From: Betaproteobacteria bacterium
GTDB lineage: Bacteria; Pseudomonadota; Gammaproteobacteria; Burkholderiales; Casimicrobiaceae
Assembly (NCBI GenBank): GCA_013298695.1
Contig: JAAFIS010000001.1
Location: 496,001-560,000 of the forward strand
Length of the DNA: 64,000 bases
Direction of reading: 5' to 3'
How positions within the stretch are numbered: position 1 is the stretch's first letter; every line of letters begins with the position of its first letter. Under the pieces are notes generated by a model, which was not told where the DNA came from, made no database searches, and saw nothing but the letters and a program-made list of their open reading frames with translations. The translations under genes and the position numbers were made by a program. Of the stretch, positions 52,457-62,626 are shown piece by piece.

Positions 52457-54256
52457 ATGGAAACCAAACACGAGCAGCGCAAGCTGCCACAAAGCGCTCA
52501 CCATCCGGTGACGAGCGGGCAGCCCCAGGCTGCGAGCACCCCCCCAACGTTAACTGGCGCTGAGATCGTCGTTCGTTGCATCGCAGAAGAAAACGTTGAA
52601 TTCGTTTTCGGCTATCCCGGCGGCGCAGTGCTCAATATCTACGACGAGATATTCAAACAGGACAAATTCAAACATGTCCTAGTCCGGCATGAGCAAGCAG
52701 CTGTTCACGCGGCGGATGCGTATTCGCGCTCTTCCACGAAAATCGGCGTCGCGCTGGTCACCTCTGGCCCGGGTTTGACCAATGCGGTTACCGGTATCGC
52801 CACGGCCTACATGGATTCGATCCCGATGGTGATCATCAGCGGCCAAGTCCCCACGCATGCGATTGGGCAAGACGCATTTCAAGAATGCGACACCGTCGGC
52901 ATCACCCGCCCCTGCGTAAAACACAATTTCCTTGTGAAAGACGTGAAAGACCTCGCGGTTACGATGAAGAAAGCGTTCTACATCGCAACCACGGGCCGCC
53001 CCGGCCCGGTGCTCGTTGATATTCCGAAGGACATCACGCAGCACAGCTGTGCGTTCGAATATCCCAAAGAAATTTCGATGCGCAGCTACAACCCGACGAT
53101 CAAGGGACACAGCGGGCAGATCAAAAAAGCGGTGCAACTTTTGCTCGACGCGAAACGCCCGATGATTTACGCAGGCGGTGGTGTGGTGCTCAATGACGCC
53201 GCTCCGCAGCTCACGAAACTCGTGCGCTTGCTCGGTGCGCCGTGCACGAATACCCTGATGGGACTCGGCGGTTTTCCTGCGAGCGATCCGCAATTCGTCG
53301 GCATGCTCGGTATGCACGGCACGTACGAAGCGAACATGGCGATGCAGGAGTGCGACGTGCTGTTCGCTGTCGGCGCGCGCTTCGATGATCGCGTGATCGG
53401 CAATCCCGGCCACTTCTTCCGCGAAGGCCGGAAGATTATTCACATCGACATTGATCCTTCGTCGATTTCAAAGCGCGTAAAAGTTGACGTGCCGATTGTG
53501 GGCTACGTGAAAGACGTGCTCGAAGAAATGATCGGCATGATCGAGCAGGGCGATAAGCGCCCCGACGCAACATCGCTCAAAGCCTGGTGGACGACGGTCA
53601 AAGATTGGCAAAGTAGAAAATGCCTCGCGTTCAAAGCCTCCGCTGCCGATGGAAAAATCAAACCGCAAGCAGTCGTGCAAGCGTTGTGGAAAGCGACCAA
53701 CGGCGACGCCATCATCACATCTGACGTGGGTCAACATCAAATGTGGGCCGCGCAGTATTACCCGTTCGACAAGCCGCGCAAGTGGATCAATTCCGGCGGC
53801 TTGGGCACGATGGGTGTTGGCATTCCGTACGCGATGGGCGCGCAACTCGCTAACCCCGACGCAACAGTTGCTTGCATCACGGGCGAGGGAAGCGTGCAGA
53901 TGTGTATTCAAGAGCTCTCGACCTGCAAGCAGTATCACATCCCGATGAAGATCATTAACCTGAACAACCGCTCGCTCGGCATGGTGCGGCAGTGGCAGGA
54001 ATTCTTCTACGGCAATCGCTACGCTGAAAGCTATATGGACGCGCTGCCGGATTTCGTGAAACTCGCCGAGGCCTACGGCCACGTCGGCATGAAAATCGAA
54101 AAAGCGGGCGACGTTGAAGGCGCGCTGCGCGAGGCGATCAAACTCAAAGATCGACTCGTGTTCATGGATTTCATCACCGATGAAACCGAAAACGTGTTCC
54201 CGATGATTCCGGGTGGCAAGGGGTTGTCGGAAATGATTTTGGCGGAGGAGCTTTGA
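52457..54256 (+). CDS. ilvI: Acetolactate synthase large subunit
   Basis: This is the thiamine-diphosphate enzyme that starts valine, leucine and isoleucine synthesis. The 599-residue product has the GYPGGAVLNIYDE and VRHEQAAVHAADAYSRSS blocks (catalytic Glu), TSGPGLTNAVTGIATAYMDSIPMV, the FAD-binding middle and the ThDP motif GEGSVQMCIQELSTC...NNRSLGMVRQWQE. I chose the ATG at 52457, with GAGGAAG before it; the frame from 52391 runs through a leader hairpin. Its partner ilvH follows after a 145-base gap that contains an inverted REP pair. Confidence 0.95.
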   Translation: METKHEQRKLPQSAHHPVTSGQPQAASTPPTLTGAEIVVRCIAEENVEFVFGYPGGAVLNIYDEIFKQDKFKHVLVRHEQAAVHAADAYSRSSTKIGVALVTSGPGLTNAVTGIATAYMDSIPMVIISGQVPTHAIGQDAFQECDTVGITRPCVKHNFLVKDVKDLAVTMKKAFYIATTGRPGPVLVDIPKDITQHSCAFEYPKEISMRSYNPTIKGHSGQIKKAVQLLLDAKRPMIYAGGGVVLNDAAPQLTKLVRLLGAPCTNTLMGLGGFPASDPQFVGMLGMHGTYEANMAMQECDVLFAVGARFDDRVIGNPGHFFREGRKIIHIDIDPSSISKRVKVDVPIVGYVKDVLEEMIGMIEQGDKRPDATSLKAWWTTVKDWQSRKCLAFKASAADGKIKPQAVVQALWKATNGDAIITSDVGQHQMWAAQYYPFDKPRKWINSGGLGTMGVGIPYAMGAQLANPDATVACITGEGSVQMCIQELSTCKQYHIPMKIINLNNRSLGMVRQWQEFFYGNRYAESYMDALPDFVKLAEAYGHVGMKIEKAGDVEGALREAIKLKDRLVFMDFITDETENVFPMIPGGKGLSEMILAEEL

Positions 54257-54280
54257 TGAACTCGCCCGCATCAATTCTGT

Positions 54281-54380
54281 GTCATCCCGGCGAAGGCCGG
54301 GACCCATCGATGCATACGTTTGCTTTTTTGTTGCGCTCCCAAGCTCAACAACCGTTGACCCCGGCCTTCGCCGGGATGAC
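54281..54380. repeat. REP-like repeat, inverted pair 2, inside the ilv operon
   Basis: Forward GTCATCCCGGCGAAGGCCGGG at 54281 and inverted CCCCGGCCTTCGCCGGGATGAC at 54359-54380 share the same family core. They are about 50 bases apart and lie between the ilvI stop and the ilvH ATG (54402). They can form a long hairpin in the operon mRNA. Confidence 0.9.
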
Positions 54381-54401
54381 GCGTGGGTGCGGAGAATCGC
54401 G

Positions 54402-54893
54402 ATGAGACACATCCTCTCCGTTCTCCTTGAAAACGAGGCAGGCGCGCTCTCTCGCGTCGTCGGCTTGTTTTCCGCACGCGGCTACAACATCGATTCGCTC
54501 TCAGTCGCCACGACTGAGGACACCACGATGAGCCGCATGACCATTGTCACGCATGGCAGCGATGACGTGATCGAACAAATCACCAAGCAACTTAACAAAC
54601 TGATTGAAGTCGTCAAGGTCGTTGATCTCACCGACGGCAATCACATTGAGCGCGAGCTCATGCTCGTCAAAGTCCGCGCCGCTGGCAAAGACCGCGACGA
54701 AATGAAGCGTATGGCGGACATTTTCCGTGGCCGCATTCTCGACGTGACCGACAAGAGCTACACCATCGAGTTAACCGGCGATAGTCATAAACTTGACGCG
54801 TTTATCGCCGCCATCGAGCCGGGTGTGATCTTGGAAACGGTACGAACGGGTGCATCGGGCATTGGGCGTGGCGAACGGATCTTAAAGATATAA
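54402..54893 (+). CDS. ilvH: Acetolactate synthase small (regulatory) subunit
   Basis: IlvH binds valine and tunes the large subunit. The 163-residue product has an N-terminal ACT domain (ILSVLLENEAGALSRVVGLFSARGYNIDSLSVATTED) and a C-terminal ACT-like part (RELMLVKVRAAGKDRDEMKRMADIFRGRILDV). I chose the ATG at 54402; the frame back to 54279 translates the REP element and cannot be the native start. Both motifs are normal for IlvH/IlvN. A lipoprotein gene follows after seven bases. Confidence 0.95.
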   Translation: MRHILSVLLENEAGALSRVVGLFSARGYNIDSLSVATTEDTTMSRMTIVTHGSDDVIEQITKQLNKLIEVVKVVDLTDGNHIERELMLVKVRAAGKDRDEMKRMADIFRGRILDVTDKSYTIELTGDSHKLDAFIAAIEPGVILETVRTGASGIGRGERILKI

Positions 54894-54900
54894 CGAGCAA

Positions 54901-56438
<1,538 letters not shown>

Positions 56439-56548
56439 ACCTGTGATTCGTTTCGCGAACTTGGGACTTCGCAACCTCGCGGCATCATCCTTTTTCGCAG
56501 GCATGCGCGAAAATTGGGTCGCAAGTTTGCGAAGGGCATCGGGCTAGA

Positions 56549-56573
56549 AACGTGAAGCAGTTCACGTTTTTTT
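56549..56573 (+). terminator. Intrinsic terminator after ilvC
   Basis: AACGTGAA-GCAG-TTCACGTT is a perfect 8-base stem (56549-56556, 56561-56568) followed by five T. It lies between ilvC and the duplicated ilvC tail, and is correctly placed to end the ilv operon transcript. Confidence 0.9.
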
Positions 56574-56583
56574 CACGCCCTCC

Positions 56584-56631
56584 GTGCCTTGGATTGCGAA
56601 GAACAAACTCGTGGATCGTTCGCGCAATTAA
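56584..56631 (+). pseudogene. Relic of a second ilvC 3' end
   Basis: The 48 bases encode [14 protein letters not shown] and a stop, matching the last 16 codons of ilvC at 56391-56438 in frame. Identity is 39 of 48 bases by my count. In the final five codons the two copies differ mainly by synonymous or conservative changes (AGA/CGC for Arg, AAC/AAT for Asn, AAA/CGT for Lys/Arg, TAG/TAA). Nothing upstream of the relic matches ilvC. It therefore looks like the leftover tail of a displaced allele. Confidence 0.8.
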
Positions 56632-56645
56632 TCTTCTTGTCATGC

Positions 56646-57067
56646 GTCATCCCGGCGAAGGCCGGGACCCATGATTGCATAGATTGAATTTCGCGAATAG
56701 GCGCGCGTCGTAGATGCAACCGTCTGTCTACATCATGGCCAGCAAACCCTACGGCACGCTCTACACGGGTGTTACAAGCGATTTGGTGAAACGCGTCTGG
56801 CAACATAAACAGGGTGTTGCCGAAGGTTTCACAAAGAAGTACAAAGTGACGCGGCTTGTTTGGTACGAGCAATGGGATTTGATTTCCGACGCCATTGGGC
56901 GCGAAAAGCGGATCAAAGAATGGAAGCGTGATTGGAAGATTAATTTGATCGAAAGAGAGAATCCGGAGTGGATAGATTTGTATCGCTCAATATTGGGCTG
57001 ATGCGGGGAGCGCTTCCTTGATTACTGAATGTTTTTAACCGTGGGTCCCGGCCTTCGCCGGGATGAC
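56646..57067. repeat. REP-like repeats, inverted pair 3, flanking the GIY-YIG gene
   Basis: Forward GTCATCCCGGCGAAGGCCGGG begins at 56646 (copy 56646-56672). Inverted CCCGGCCTTCGCCGGGATGAC ends at 57067 (copy 57041-57067). Pairs 1 and 2 have about 50 bases between arms; this one has about 370, and the gap is filled by the GIY-YIG gene. The cores are nearly identical to pair 2. Confidence 0.9.
56714..57001 (+). CDS. GIY-YIG domain protein
   Basis: This 95-residue protein carries only the GIY-YIG nuclease domain. The motif reads VYIMASKPYGTLYTGVTSDLVKRVWQHKQG (residues 5-34). The Arg of motif I and the Glu in WYEQWD are in place, and the closing KEWKRDWKINLIERENPEW block is typical of the small stand-alone UvrC-like or YhbQ-like family. 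Its job is unknown. Stand-alone members are common in genomes rich in short repeats. The last codons overlap a GCCCA-type palindrome (GCTCAATATTGGGC, 56985-56998). The gene is bounded on both sides by inverted REP copies. Confidence 0.85.
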   Translation: MQPSVYIMASKPYGTLYTGVTSDLVKRVWQHKQGVAEGFTKKYKVTRLVWYEQWDLISDAIGREKRIKEWKRDWKINLIERENPEWIDLYRSILG

Positions 57068-57137
57068 GCAGATGTTGAAGCTCACTCTCGAAATTGAAGT
57101 TGGCACTAAACGCCTGTATTCTCCTTAAGTTGCACTA

Positions 57138-58232
57138 ATGCAAACACTCACCGTCTCTCTCGCCGATCGCAGCTACCCGATTCACATTGGATCGGGCTTG
57201 CTTGCCGACGCGCAGAGTTACGCGCCGTTCATCACCGGAAAGACGGTCGCCATCGTGACCAACAAAACGATTGCCCCGCTCTATTTACAGCAAGTAAAAA
57301 CGACAATTGCTGCCCTCGGAAAAACCATCGTCGAAATCATTCTTCCTAACGGCGAAGAACACAAAACTGCTGCATCGCTCGACGCGATTTACACCGCGAT
57401 GCTTACTGCGAAATGTGATCGGAAGACTACGATCATCGCACTCGGTGGCGGCGTGATTGGCGACGTCGCAGGCTTTGCTGCGGCGACCTATCAACGTGGC
57501 GTGCCCTTCATTCAAGTGCCGACAACGCTGCTGTCGCAAGTGGATTCATCGGTCGGCGGCAAAACCGCGATCAATCATGCGCTCGGCAAAAATATGATCG
57601 GTGCGTTCTACCAACCGCTTGCTGTGATTTCCGATACTGAAACGCTGAAGACCCTACCACCGCGCGAATACGCATCCGGTCTTGCCGAAGTCGTGAAGCA
57701 CGCGCTCATATTCGATGCGGATCACTTCGCTGAGCTCGAAGCAAATACGGATGCATTGAACGCACGTGACGCAACCGTTCTCACTCGTGTGATCGCGCAT
57801 TCGTGCAAGATCAAAGCGGACGTCGTGAAACAAGATGAACGCGAAACCAAAGACATTCGCGCGCTCCTGAATCTTGGTCACACCTTTGGCCATGCGATTG
57901 AAACTGAACTTGGGTATGGTGCCTGGTTTCATGGAGAAGCGGTAGCCGCAGGATGTGTGATGGCTGCCCAATATTCACGGGGGATAGGCAAAAAAGCCCA
58001 TCTCGATGTTTTACGCATCCAATCACTCTTCGCGAAGCTAAATCTTCCCGTTGCTGCGCCGAAAGTGCCAGCCAAAAATCTGCTTGCGCATATGCAGCGC
58101 GACAAGAAAAACGAGGGCGGCGTCGTGACGCTCATCCTCTTGAATCGAATCGGCGAAGCCATCGTCGACAAACGCGTGCCGGAATCTGATTTACTTGCGT
58201 TTCTCGAATCGCAAGTTGCAGATCCCACGTGA
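57138..58232 (+). CDS. aroB: 3-dehydroquinate synthase
   Basis: AroB converts DAHP to 3-dehydroquinate, the second step of the shikimate pathway. The 364-residue product has the NAD block NGEEHKTAASLDAIYTAML and GGGVIGDVAGFAAATYQRGVPFIQVPTTLLSQVDSSVGGKTAINH. Metal ligands are visible in LAEVVKHALIFD, GHTFGHAIE and WFHGEAVAAG. The usual neighbour aroK is not upstream. Its stop overlaps the pcaB GTG (58229), so it is joined to a degradation operon. The start is ATG 57138. Confidence 0.95.
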   Translation: MQTLTVSLADRSYPIHIGSGLLADAQSYAPFITGKTVAIVTNKTIAPLYLQQVKTTIAALGKTIVEIILPNGEEHKTAASLDAIYTAMLTAKCDRKTTIIALGGGVIGDVAGFAAATYQRGVPFIQVPTTLLSQVDSSVGGKTAINHALGKNMIGAFYQPLAVISDTETLKTLPPREYASGLAEVVKHALIFDADHFAELEANTDALNARDATVLTRVIAHSCKIKADVVKQDERETKDIRALLNLGHTFGHAIETELGYGAWFHGEAVAAGCVMAAQYSRGIGKKAHLDVLRIQSLFAKLNLPVAAPKVPAKNLLAHMQRDKKNEGGVVTLILLNRIGEAIVDKRVPESDLLAFLESQVADPT

Positions 58233-59599
58233 CCGATTTCCCCTTCGAACACTTCCTCTCCACGCCCGAAGCAATCGACTGTTTCTCAGCGATATCGCTC
58301 GTGCAAGCGATGCTCGACTTCGAAGCGGCGCTCGCCCATTCACAAGCTGAACACAGGTTAATCCCATCAGGTGCGGCCTCCGCAATCGCGTCCCATTGCG
58401 CGGTAAATTTGTTTGATGTGAACCGCATCATTGCGGATAGCTCGCATGCGGGCTCGATCGCGATTCCCACGGTGAAGTATTTGCGCGCTGCAGTTGCCGT
58501 GGTCGATGTAGACGCCGCGCGATGGGTGCATTTTGGCGCAACATCACAAGACGCGATTGACACCGCGATGATGATCGTTTCCAAACGATCCCTCGCGATG
58601 ATCGACGCGGAAGTTGGGCGCATTATGTACGCGCTCTCAACGCTCGCGCGCACTCATCGCACAACGCCCGTACTCGCGCGCACGCTCATGCAAGCAGCGC
58701 AGGTGACGAGCTTCGGTGCGAAGTGTGCAACGTGGCTCGCACCCATTGCGCGTTCGCGTTGGGCGTTACGTGAACTGAGCCCTGATGCGCTGCGAGTGCA
58801 GCTCGGTGGTGCAGTAGGTACGCGCTCAACTCTGGGCAAGAAAGCCGACGAAGTTGCGCGCGGCATAGCAACACGGTTGCAACTTACGCACGCGAGCGCG
58901 AGCTGGCACACGCAGCGGGATCGCAGCATGCGCTTGGCGAGTGAGCTTGCGATTCTCGCGGGTTCGCTGGGCAAATTTGCGAAAGATGTGTCGCTAATGA
59001 TGCAAAGCGAGATTGCTGAGCTCAGTGAGACGGTCGAGGAGGGGCGCGGCGGGTCTTCCGCTATGCCGCACAAACGAAATCCCGTCGGCGCAATGGTCGC
59101 AATCGCCGCAAGCCTTCGCGCACCGCATCGATTGAGTGCCATGCTCGCCGCGATGTCGCAAGAACACGAGCGCGGCCTCGGCAATTGGCAGGCAGAGCTT
59201 GCCGAATGGAGCGGACTCTTCGTGAGCGTACACGGCGCAGCACACGCGCTTGCAGACATGTGCGCGATGCTTGTCGTTGACAAACAAAAGATGCGCGGGA
59301 ACATCGAGGCACAGCGCGGGCTCGTATTTACTGAAACGATGAGCCAATTTTTAGCTACCGATCTCGGAAAATCACAAGCGGAAGCATTGGTCGCAATCGC
59401 TTCGCGAAAAGCGATTGCAAATGATTCGACGCTACTTCGTGAAATCGTGATCGCACTGCGGGCGGATGCGATGAGTTTCGGTGTGGTTGATGAAGTCGCG
59501 CTTTCGCAGCTGTGTTCGGTGGACGCTGCGGCTGCGCAAGCCGCGTGGGTGGTCGATGCCAATTTGGCAGAGCTTGCGGCGATTCGTGCGCTTGACTGA
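58229..59599 (+). CDS. pcaB: 3-carboxy-cis,cis-muconate cycloisomerase
   Basis: PcaB acts after protocatechuate 3,4-dioxygenase and gives 4-carboxymuconolactone. The 456-residue product belongs to the fumarase/aspartase superfamily: the signature GGSSAMPHKRNP, the HFGATSQDAIDTA block and LARTLMQAAQ are present. The GTG at 58229 overlaps aroB by four bases. The gap to the fused pcaCD gene is eight bases. No pcaGH dioxygenase gene is in the window. Confidence 0.94.
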   Translation: MTDFPFEHFLSTPEAIDCFSAISLVQAMLDFEAALAHSQAEHRLIPSGAASAIASHCAVNLFDVNRIIADSSHAGSIAIPTVKYLRAAVAVVDVDAARWVHFGATSQDAIDTAMMIVSKRSLAMIDAEVGRIMYALSTLARTHRTTPVLARTLMQAAQVTSFGAKCATWLAPIARSRWALRELSPDALRVQLGGAVGTRSTLGKKADEVARGIATRLQLTHASASWHTQRDRSMRLASELAILAGSLGKFAKDVSLMMQSEIAELSETVEEGRGGSSAMPHKRNPVGAMVAIAASLRAPHRLSAMLAAMSQEHERGLGNWQAELAEWSGLFVSVHGAAHALADMCAMLVVDKQKMRGNIEAQRGLVFTETMSQFLATDLGKSQAEALVAIASRKAIANDSTLLREIVIALRADAMSFGVVDEVALSQLCSVDAAAAQAAWVVDANLAELAAIRALD

Positions 59600-59607
59600 G
59601 AAAAATT

Positions 59608-60786
59608 ATGAACGAATTTGAGTCGGGGCTGGAAAACCGTCGTCGCGTATTGGGCGAGGCATGGGTTGCAAAATCGCTGGGCGAAGCGAATGCAATGAAC
59701 GCAGAATTTCAAACGTTCATCACACGCCACGCGTGGCACGACGTCTGGGATCGAAACCATCTCACCGCGCTACCCGACAAAACACGACGATTACTCGTGC
59801 TTGCGATGACGCTCGGGCTAGGGCGCTATGAAGAATTCTCGCTGCACGCTAAAGCGGGACTGATCGCTACTGATGCTTCCGCGCTAACGATTGATGACTT
59901 ACGTGAAGTGGTAATGCAGTCTGCGGTTTACTGCGGCGTTCCTGCGGCGAACACAGCAATGCACGCGCTCGCGGCCGTGCTCAAGGACGTTTCACAGACA
60001 CCGCCAAAACTACACATTCATCGCGCAAATGACTTCGACGCGACGCGCGCAACGCTCGTCTTTTCGCACGCTCTCGGATACGACCACACGATGTGGAATT
60101 CGGTGATGCCCGCGTTTACGCCGAACTACAACGTGATTGCTTACGATCATCGCGGACAAGGCAAATCGCAGCCGTCGCCCACCGATTTTTCCATCGACGC
60201 GCTAGTTGACGACGCAGCCTCCGTCCTTTTGAATGAAGTGTTCGCACGCGGCGGCGGCCCCGTTCATTTCGTCGGGCTTTCGATGGGTGGCATGGTCGCG
60301 CAAGGACTCGCCGCGCGCTTCCCGCATCTGGTGAAAAGCATCGTCGTCGCCAACAGTGCGATGCATTACGACGAATCTGCAAAAGCGATGTGGTACGCAC
60401 GGATCGCCACCGTGAACAGCAAAGGCATGCGTGAAATTGTTGAGATGCTGTTGGAGCGTTGGTTTGGCAAAGCGTTTTGCGACGCCAATCCGAAGATTGC
60501 AGCAGAGGTTCGCCAAATTCTGCTTGCCAACAATGCAGTACAGTACGGCCGCAATTGCGCCGCGATTTCAGCCATCGATTTCGCACGAACGAACGCGACG
60601 ATTTCTTGCCCAACCACAGTGATTGCTGGAGACCGCGATATCTCCACACTGCCAGCGTTATCTGAGGCAATCGCTGCATCAATCAATGGCGCACGACTGG
60701 TTCGAATTGATGCCGGTCATGTGAGCGCGGTGGAGCGTGCCGACGACTTTGTTTCGTTGCTGCACGCTCACCTTGCAGCGCTATGA
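59608..60786 (+). CDS. Fused 4-carboxymuconolactone decarboxylase / 3-oxoadipate enol-lactonase, decarboxylase domain first
   Basis: This 392-residue protein joins two steps of the protocatechuate branch. Residues 1-125 are a PcaC domain (RRVLGEAWVAKSL, AWHDVWDRNHL, KTRRLLVLAMTLGLGRYEEFSLHAKAG). Residues 130-392 are a PcaD alpha/beta-hydrolase domain: Ser in GLSMGGMVA, Asp in AGDRDISTLP, His in DAGHVSAVE. In the known actinobacterial PcaL the order is lactonase first, decarboxylase second, so this is the reverse. The ATG at 59608 follows pcaB by eight bases. The stop overlaps livH (ATGA). Confidence 0.92.
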   Translation: MNEFESGLENRRRVLGEAWVAKSLGEANAMNAEFQTFITRHAWHDVWDRNHLTALPDKTRRLLVLAMTLGLGRYEEFSLHAKAGLIATDASALTIDDLREVVMQSAVYCGVPAANTAMHALAAVLKDVSQTPPKLHIHRANDFDATRATLVFSHALGYDHTMWNSVMPAFTPNYNVIAYDHRGQGKSQPSPTDFSIDALVDDAASVLLNEVFARGGGPVHFVGLSMGGMVAQGLAARFPHLVKSIVVANSAMHYDESAKAMWYARIATVNSKGMREIVEMLLERWFGKAFCDANPKIAAEVRQILLANNAVQYGRNCAAISAIDFARTNATISCPTTVIAGDRDISTLPALSEAIAASINGARLVRIDAGHVSAVERADDFVSLLHAHLAAL

Positions 60787-61658
60787 CTGATTTCTTTCAA
60801 CTGCTGATCAGCGGCATCGCAACCGGCTCGATTTACGCGATGGCCGCGCTTGGGTTTACGCTGCTTTGGCAGGCGGCGGGAACGATCAATTTCGCGCAGG
60901 GCGAGTTCGTCATGTTGCCTGCGTTTGCGATGCTCATTGGCATTGCTGCGGGCTTACCACTGTGGCTTGCCTTTGTCGTTGCAGTGGCGATCTCGGTCTT
61001 GGTGCTCGGCGCAGGATTTAAGCGACTCGTCGTGGATCCGATGCGCGGCAGCGGGGTAGTCGCGGTCGTTGTGGCAACGCTTGGTTTGTCGATCGGGCTC
61101 AAATCTTTCGTGAAAGCAGGCTACAGCGCAGAGCCGCATCCCTTTCCTAGCGTGTTTAGTGAAGAGGTGTTCAAACTCGCGGGCGTGACAATCTCATACA
61201 GCGACGTCGGTGCGCTCGTGTTTGCGGGGCTCATGGTGCTCGGCTTGCAAATGCTTTTGAACAAAACGATTACCGGGCGTGCAATGCAAGCCGTGGCGCA
61301 AAACACCTTTGCTGCGGAAGCGCTGGGCATCAATGTGAAGCGCATGATTCTCTATACCTTTGGGATCAATGCGATCTTGGTTGCGGTCACCGCGCTGCTC
61401 ATCACACCGACTTATCTCGCAAAATTCGATATGGGCGACAACATCGGACTGAAGGCGTTTTTCGCAGCGATCATTGGTGGTTTCAACAATTCGCGCGGCG
61501 CGCTACTTGGTGGCGTATTGGTCGGAGTGCTCGAAAATCTAGCGGGCGCGTATCTCACGCCTTCGTATAAAGACGGCGTGGCGCTCGTGTTGTTTCTCGC
61601 AGTGATTCTCGTGAAACCCGATGGATTGCTCGGCACGCCGCAGGAGCGCAAAGTATGA
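60783..61658 (+). CDS. Branched-chain/aromatic-acid ABC transporter permease LivH-type
   Basis: This 291-residue inner-membrane permease has the LivH start FFQLLISGIATGSIYAMAALGFTLLWQAAGTINFAQGEF and GFNNSRGALLGGVLVGVLENL at the far end. The ATG at 60783 overlaps the pcaCD stop, and livM follows in an ATGA overlap at 61655. Its genomic place suggests that the importer carries an aromatic acid or a beta-ketoadipate intermediate rather than leucine. That is an inference from context. Confidence 0.9.
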   Translation: MTDFFQLLISGIATGSIYAMAALGFTLLWQAAGTINFAQGEFVMLPAFAMLIGIAAGLPLWLAFVVAVAISVLVLGAGFKRLVVDPMRGSGVVAVVVATLGLSIGLKSFVKAGYSAEPHPFPSVFSEEVFKLAGVTISYSDVGALVFAGLMVLGLQMLLNKTITGRAMQAVAQNTFAAEALGINVKRMILYTFGINAILVAVTALLITPTYLAKFDMGDNIGLKAFFAAIIGGFNNSRGALLGGVLVGVLENLAGAYLTPSYKDGVALVLFLAVILVKPDGLLGTPQERKV

Positions 61659-62626
61659 CGCTCTCGAAACGACATCTTGCTTTGCTTGCGCTCGCGATCA
61701 TCGCATTGACCGTATTGCCGACGATGCTTAAAACCTACGGCCTGTATTTGCTCACGCTGTGGCTCGTCTATATCATCGCGGCGTTTGGACTGAACCTTAC
61801 CGTGGGTTACGCGGGACTCAAATCGCTTTGTCACGCGGGCTTTATGGGGATCGGCGCATACACCGTCGCGATCTTGATGAAAGCGGGCGTTTCGTTTTGG
61901 CTCGCAACGCCGGTTGCGATCGTGTTGTGTTTCGCGTTTGGGTTGTTGATTGGCTTTCCCGCGCTGCGTGTGCAGTTGCATTACTTGGGTTTTGCAACGC
62001 TTGGATTCAATTTGCTGTTGATGCTTTTCTTTCGCAATGAAGAATGGCTCACCGGCGGTACGTTTGGCATTCAAAACATTAAGCGCCCCGAGTTGTTTGG
62101 CTATTCGTTGATGGGGAATTTACCGTTTTATTACGTCGTGCTTGCGCTCACCGTGATCGCGGGCGCCGCGCTCGCGTATCTGCTGCGCTCACCGTGGGGG
62201 CGCGCATTCGCGGCGCTGCGAGACAACCCGATTCGCGCGGAAAGCACGGGCGTCAACATCACCGCCTACACCTTGATGTCGTTTGCAATCGGTGCGGCGT
62301 ACGCGGGTCTTGCAGGTGCGCTATTCGCACCGCTCGTCAACTTCATTGAGCCTGCGCCGTTCGGCATTGGCAATTCATTGCTGTTTTTGCTGATGGTGGT
62401 CGTTGGTGGGTCGGGGCGCTTTTATGGACCTGTGCTCGGTTCGGCAATTGCATTGCTGCTACCTGAATATCTGCGCTTCGCAAAAGATTGGTATCTCGCG
62501 GTGTTTGGTTTCGCGGTGGTCGTGATGATGATCTGGTTGCCGGGCGGTTTGCTTTCGATAAAAGAAACATGGCAGTTGCACCGTGCGAAACGCGACGTGA
62601 AATCTGCGCGTCCGGAGGCCGCATGA
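61655..62626 (+). CDS. ABC transporter permease LivM-type
   Basis: The 323-residue second permease shows the LivM blocks VYIIAAFGLNLTVGYAGLKSLCHAGFMGIGAYTVAIL, GFPALRVQLHYLGFATL and GSGRFYGPVLGSAIALLLPEYLRFAKD. It pairs with LivH to form the pore. The stop overlaps livG (ATGA at 62623). No LivK binding-protein gene lies in the window; it may be beyond the right edge. Confidence 0.92.
   Translation: MTLSKRHLALLALAIIALTVLPTMLKTYGLYLLTLWLVYIIAAFGLNLTVGYAGLKSLCHAGFMGIGAYTVAILMKAGVSFWLATPVAIVLCFAFGLLIGFPALRVQLHYLGFATLGFNLLLMLFFRNEEWLTGGTFGIQNIKRPELFGYSLMGNLPFYYVVLALTVIAGAALAYLLRSPWGRAFAALRDNPIRAESTGVNITAYTLMSFAIGAAYAGLAGALFAPLVNFIEPAPFGIGNSLLFLLMVVVGGSGRFYGPVLGSAIALLLPEYLRFAKDWYLAVFGFAVVVMMIWLPGGLLSIKETWQLHRAKRDVKSARPEAA

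Noticed and set aside
52679-53443. Minus-strand frame of 254 codons across ilvI
   Set aside because: It is antisense to the well-supported acetolactate synthase gene and has no family signature.
56714-57001. GIY-YIG gene as an intron-encoded homing endonuclease
   Set aside because: There is no intron or interrupted gene around it, and the protein has only the nuclease domain without the DNA-binding modules of homing enzymes.
58654-59760. Long minus-strand frame of 368 codons across pcaB
   Set aside because: It is the antisense of pcaB and pcaCD; the plus strand has clear catalytic motifs and translational coupling, while this frame shows only Ser/Ala/Arg-rich shadow sequence.
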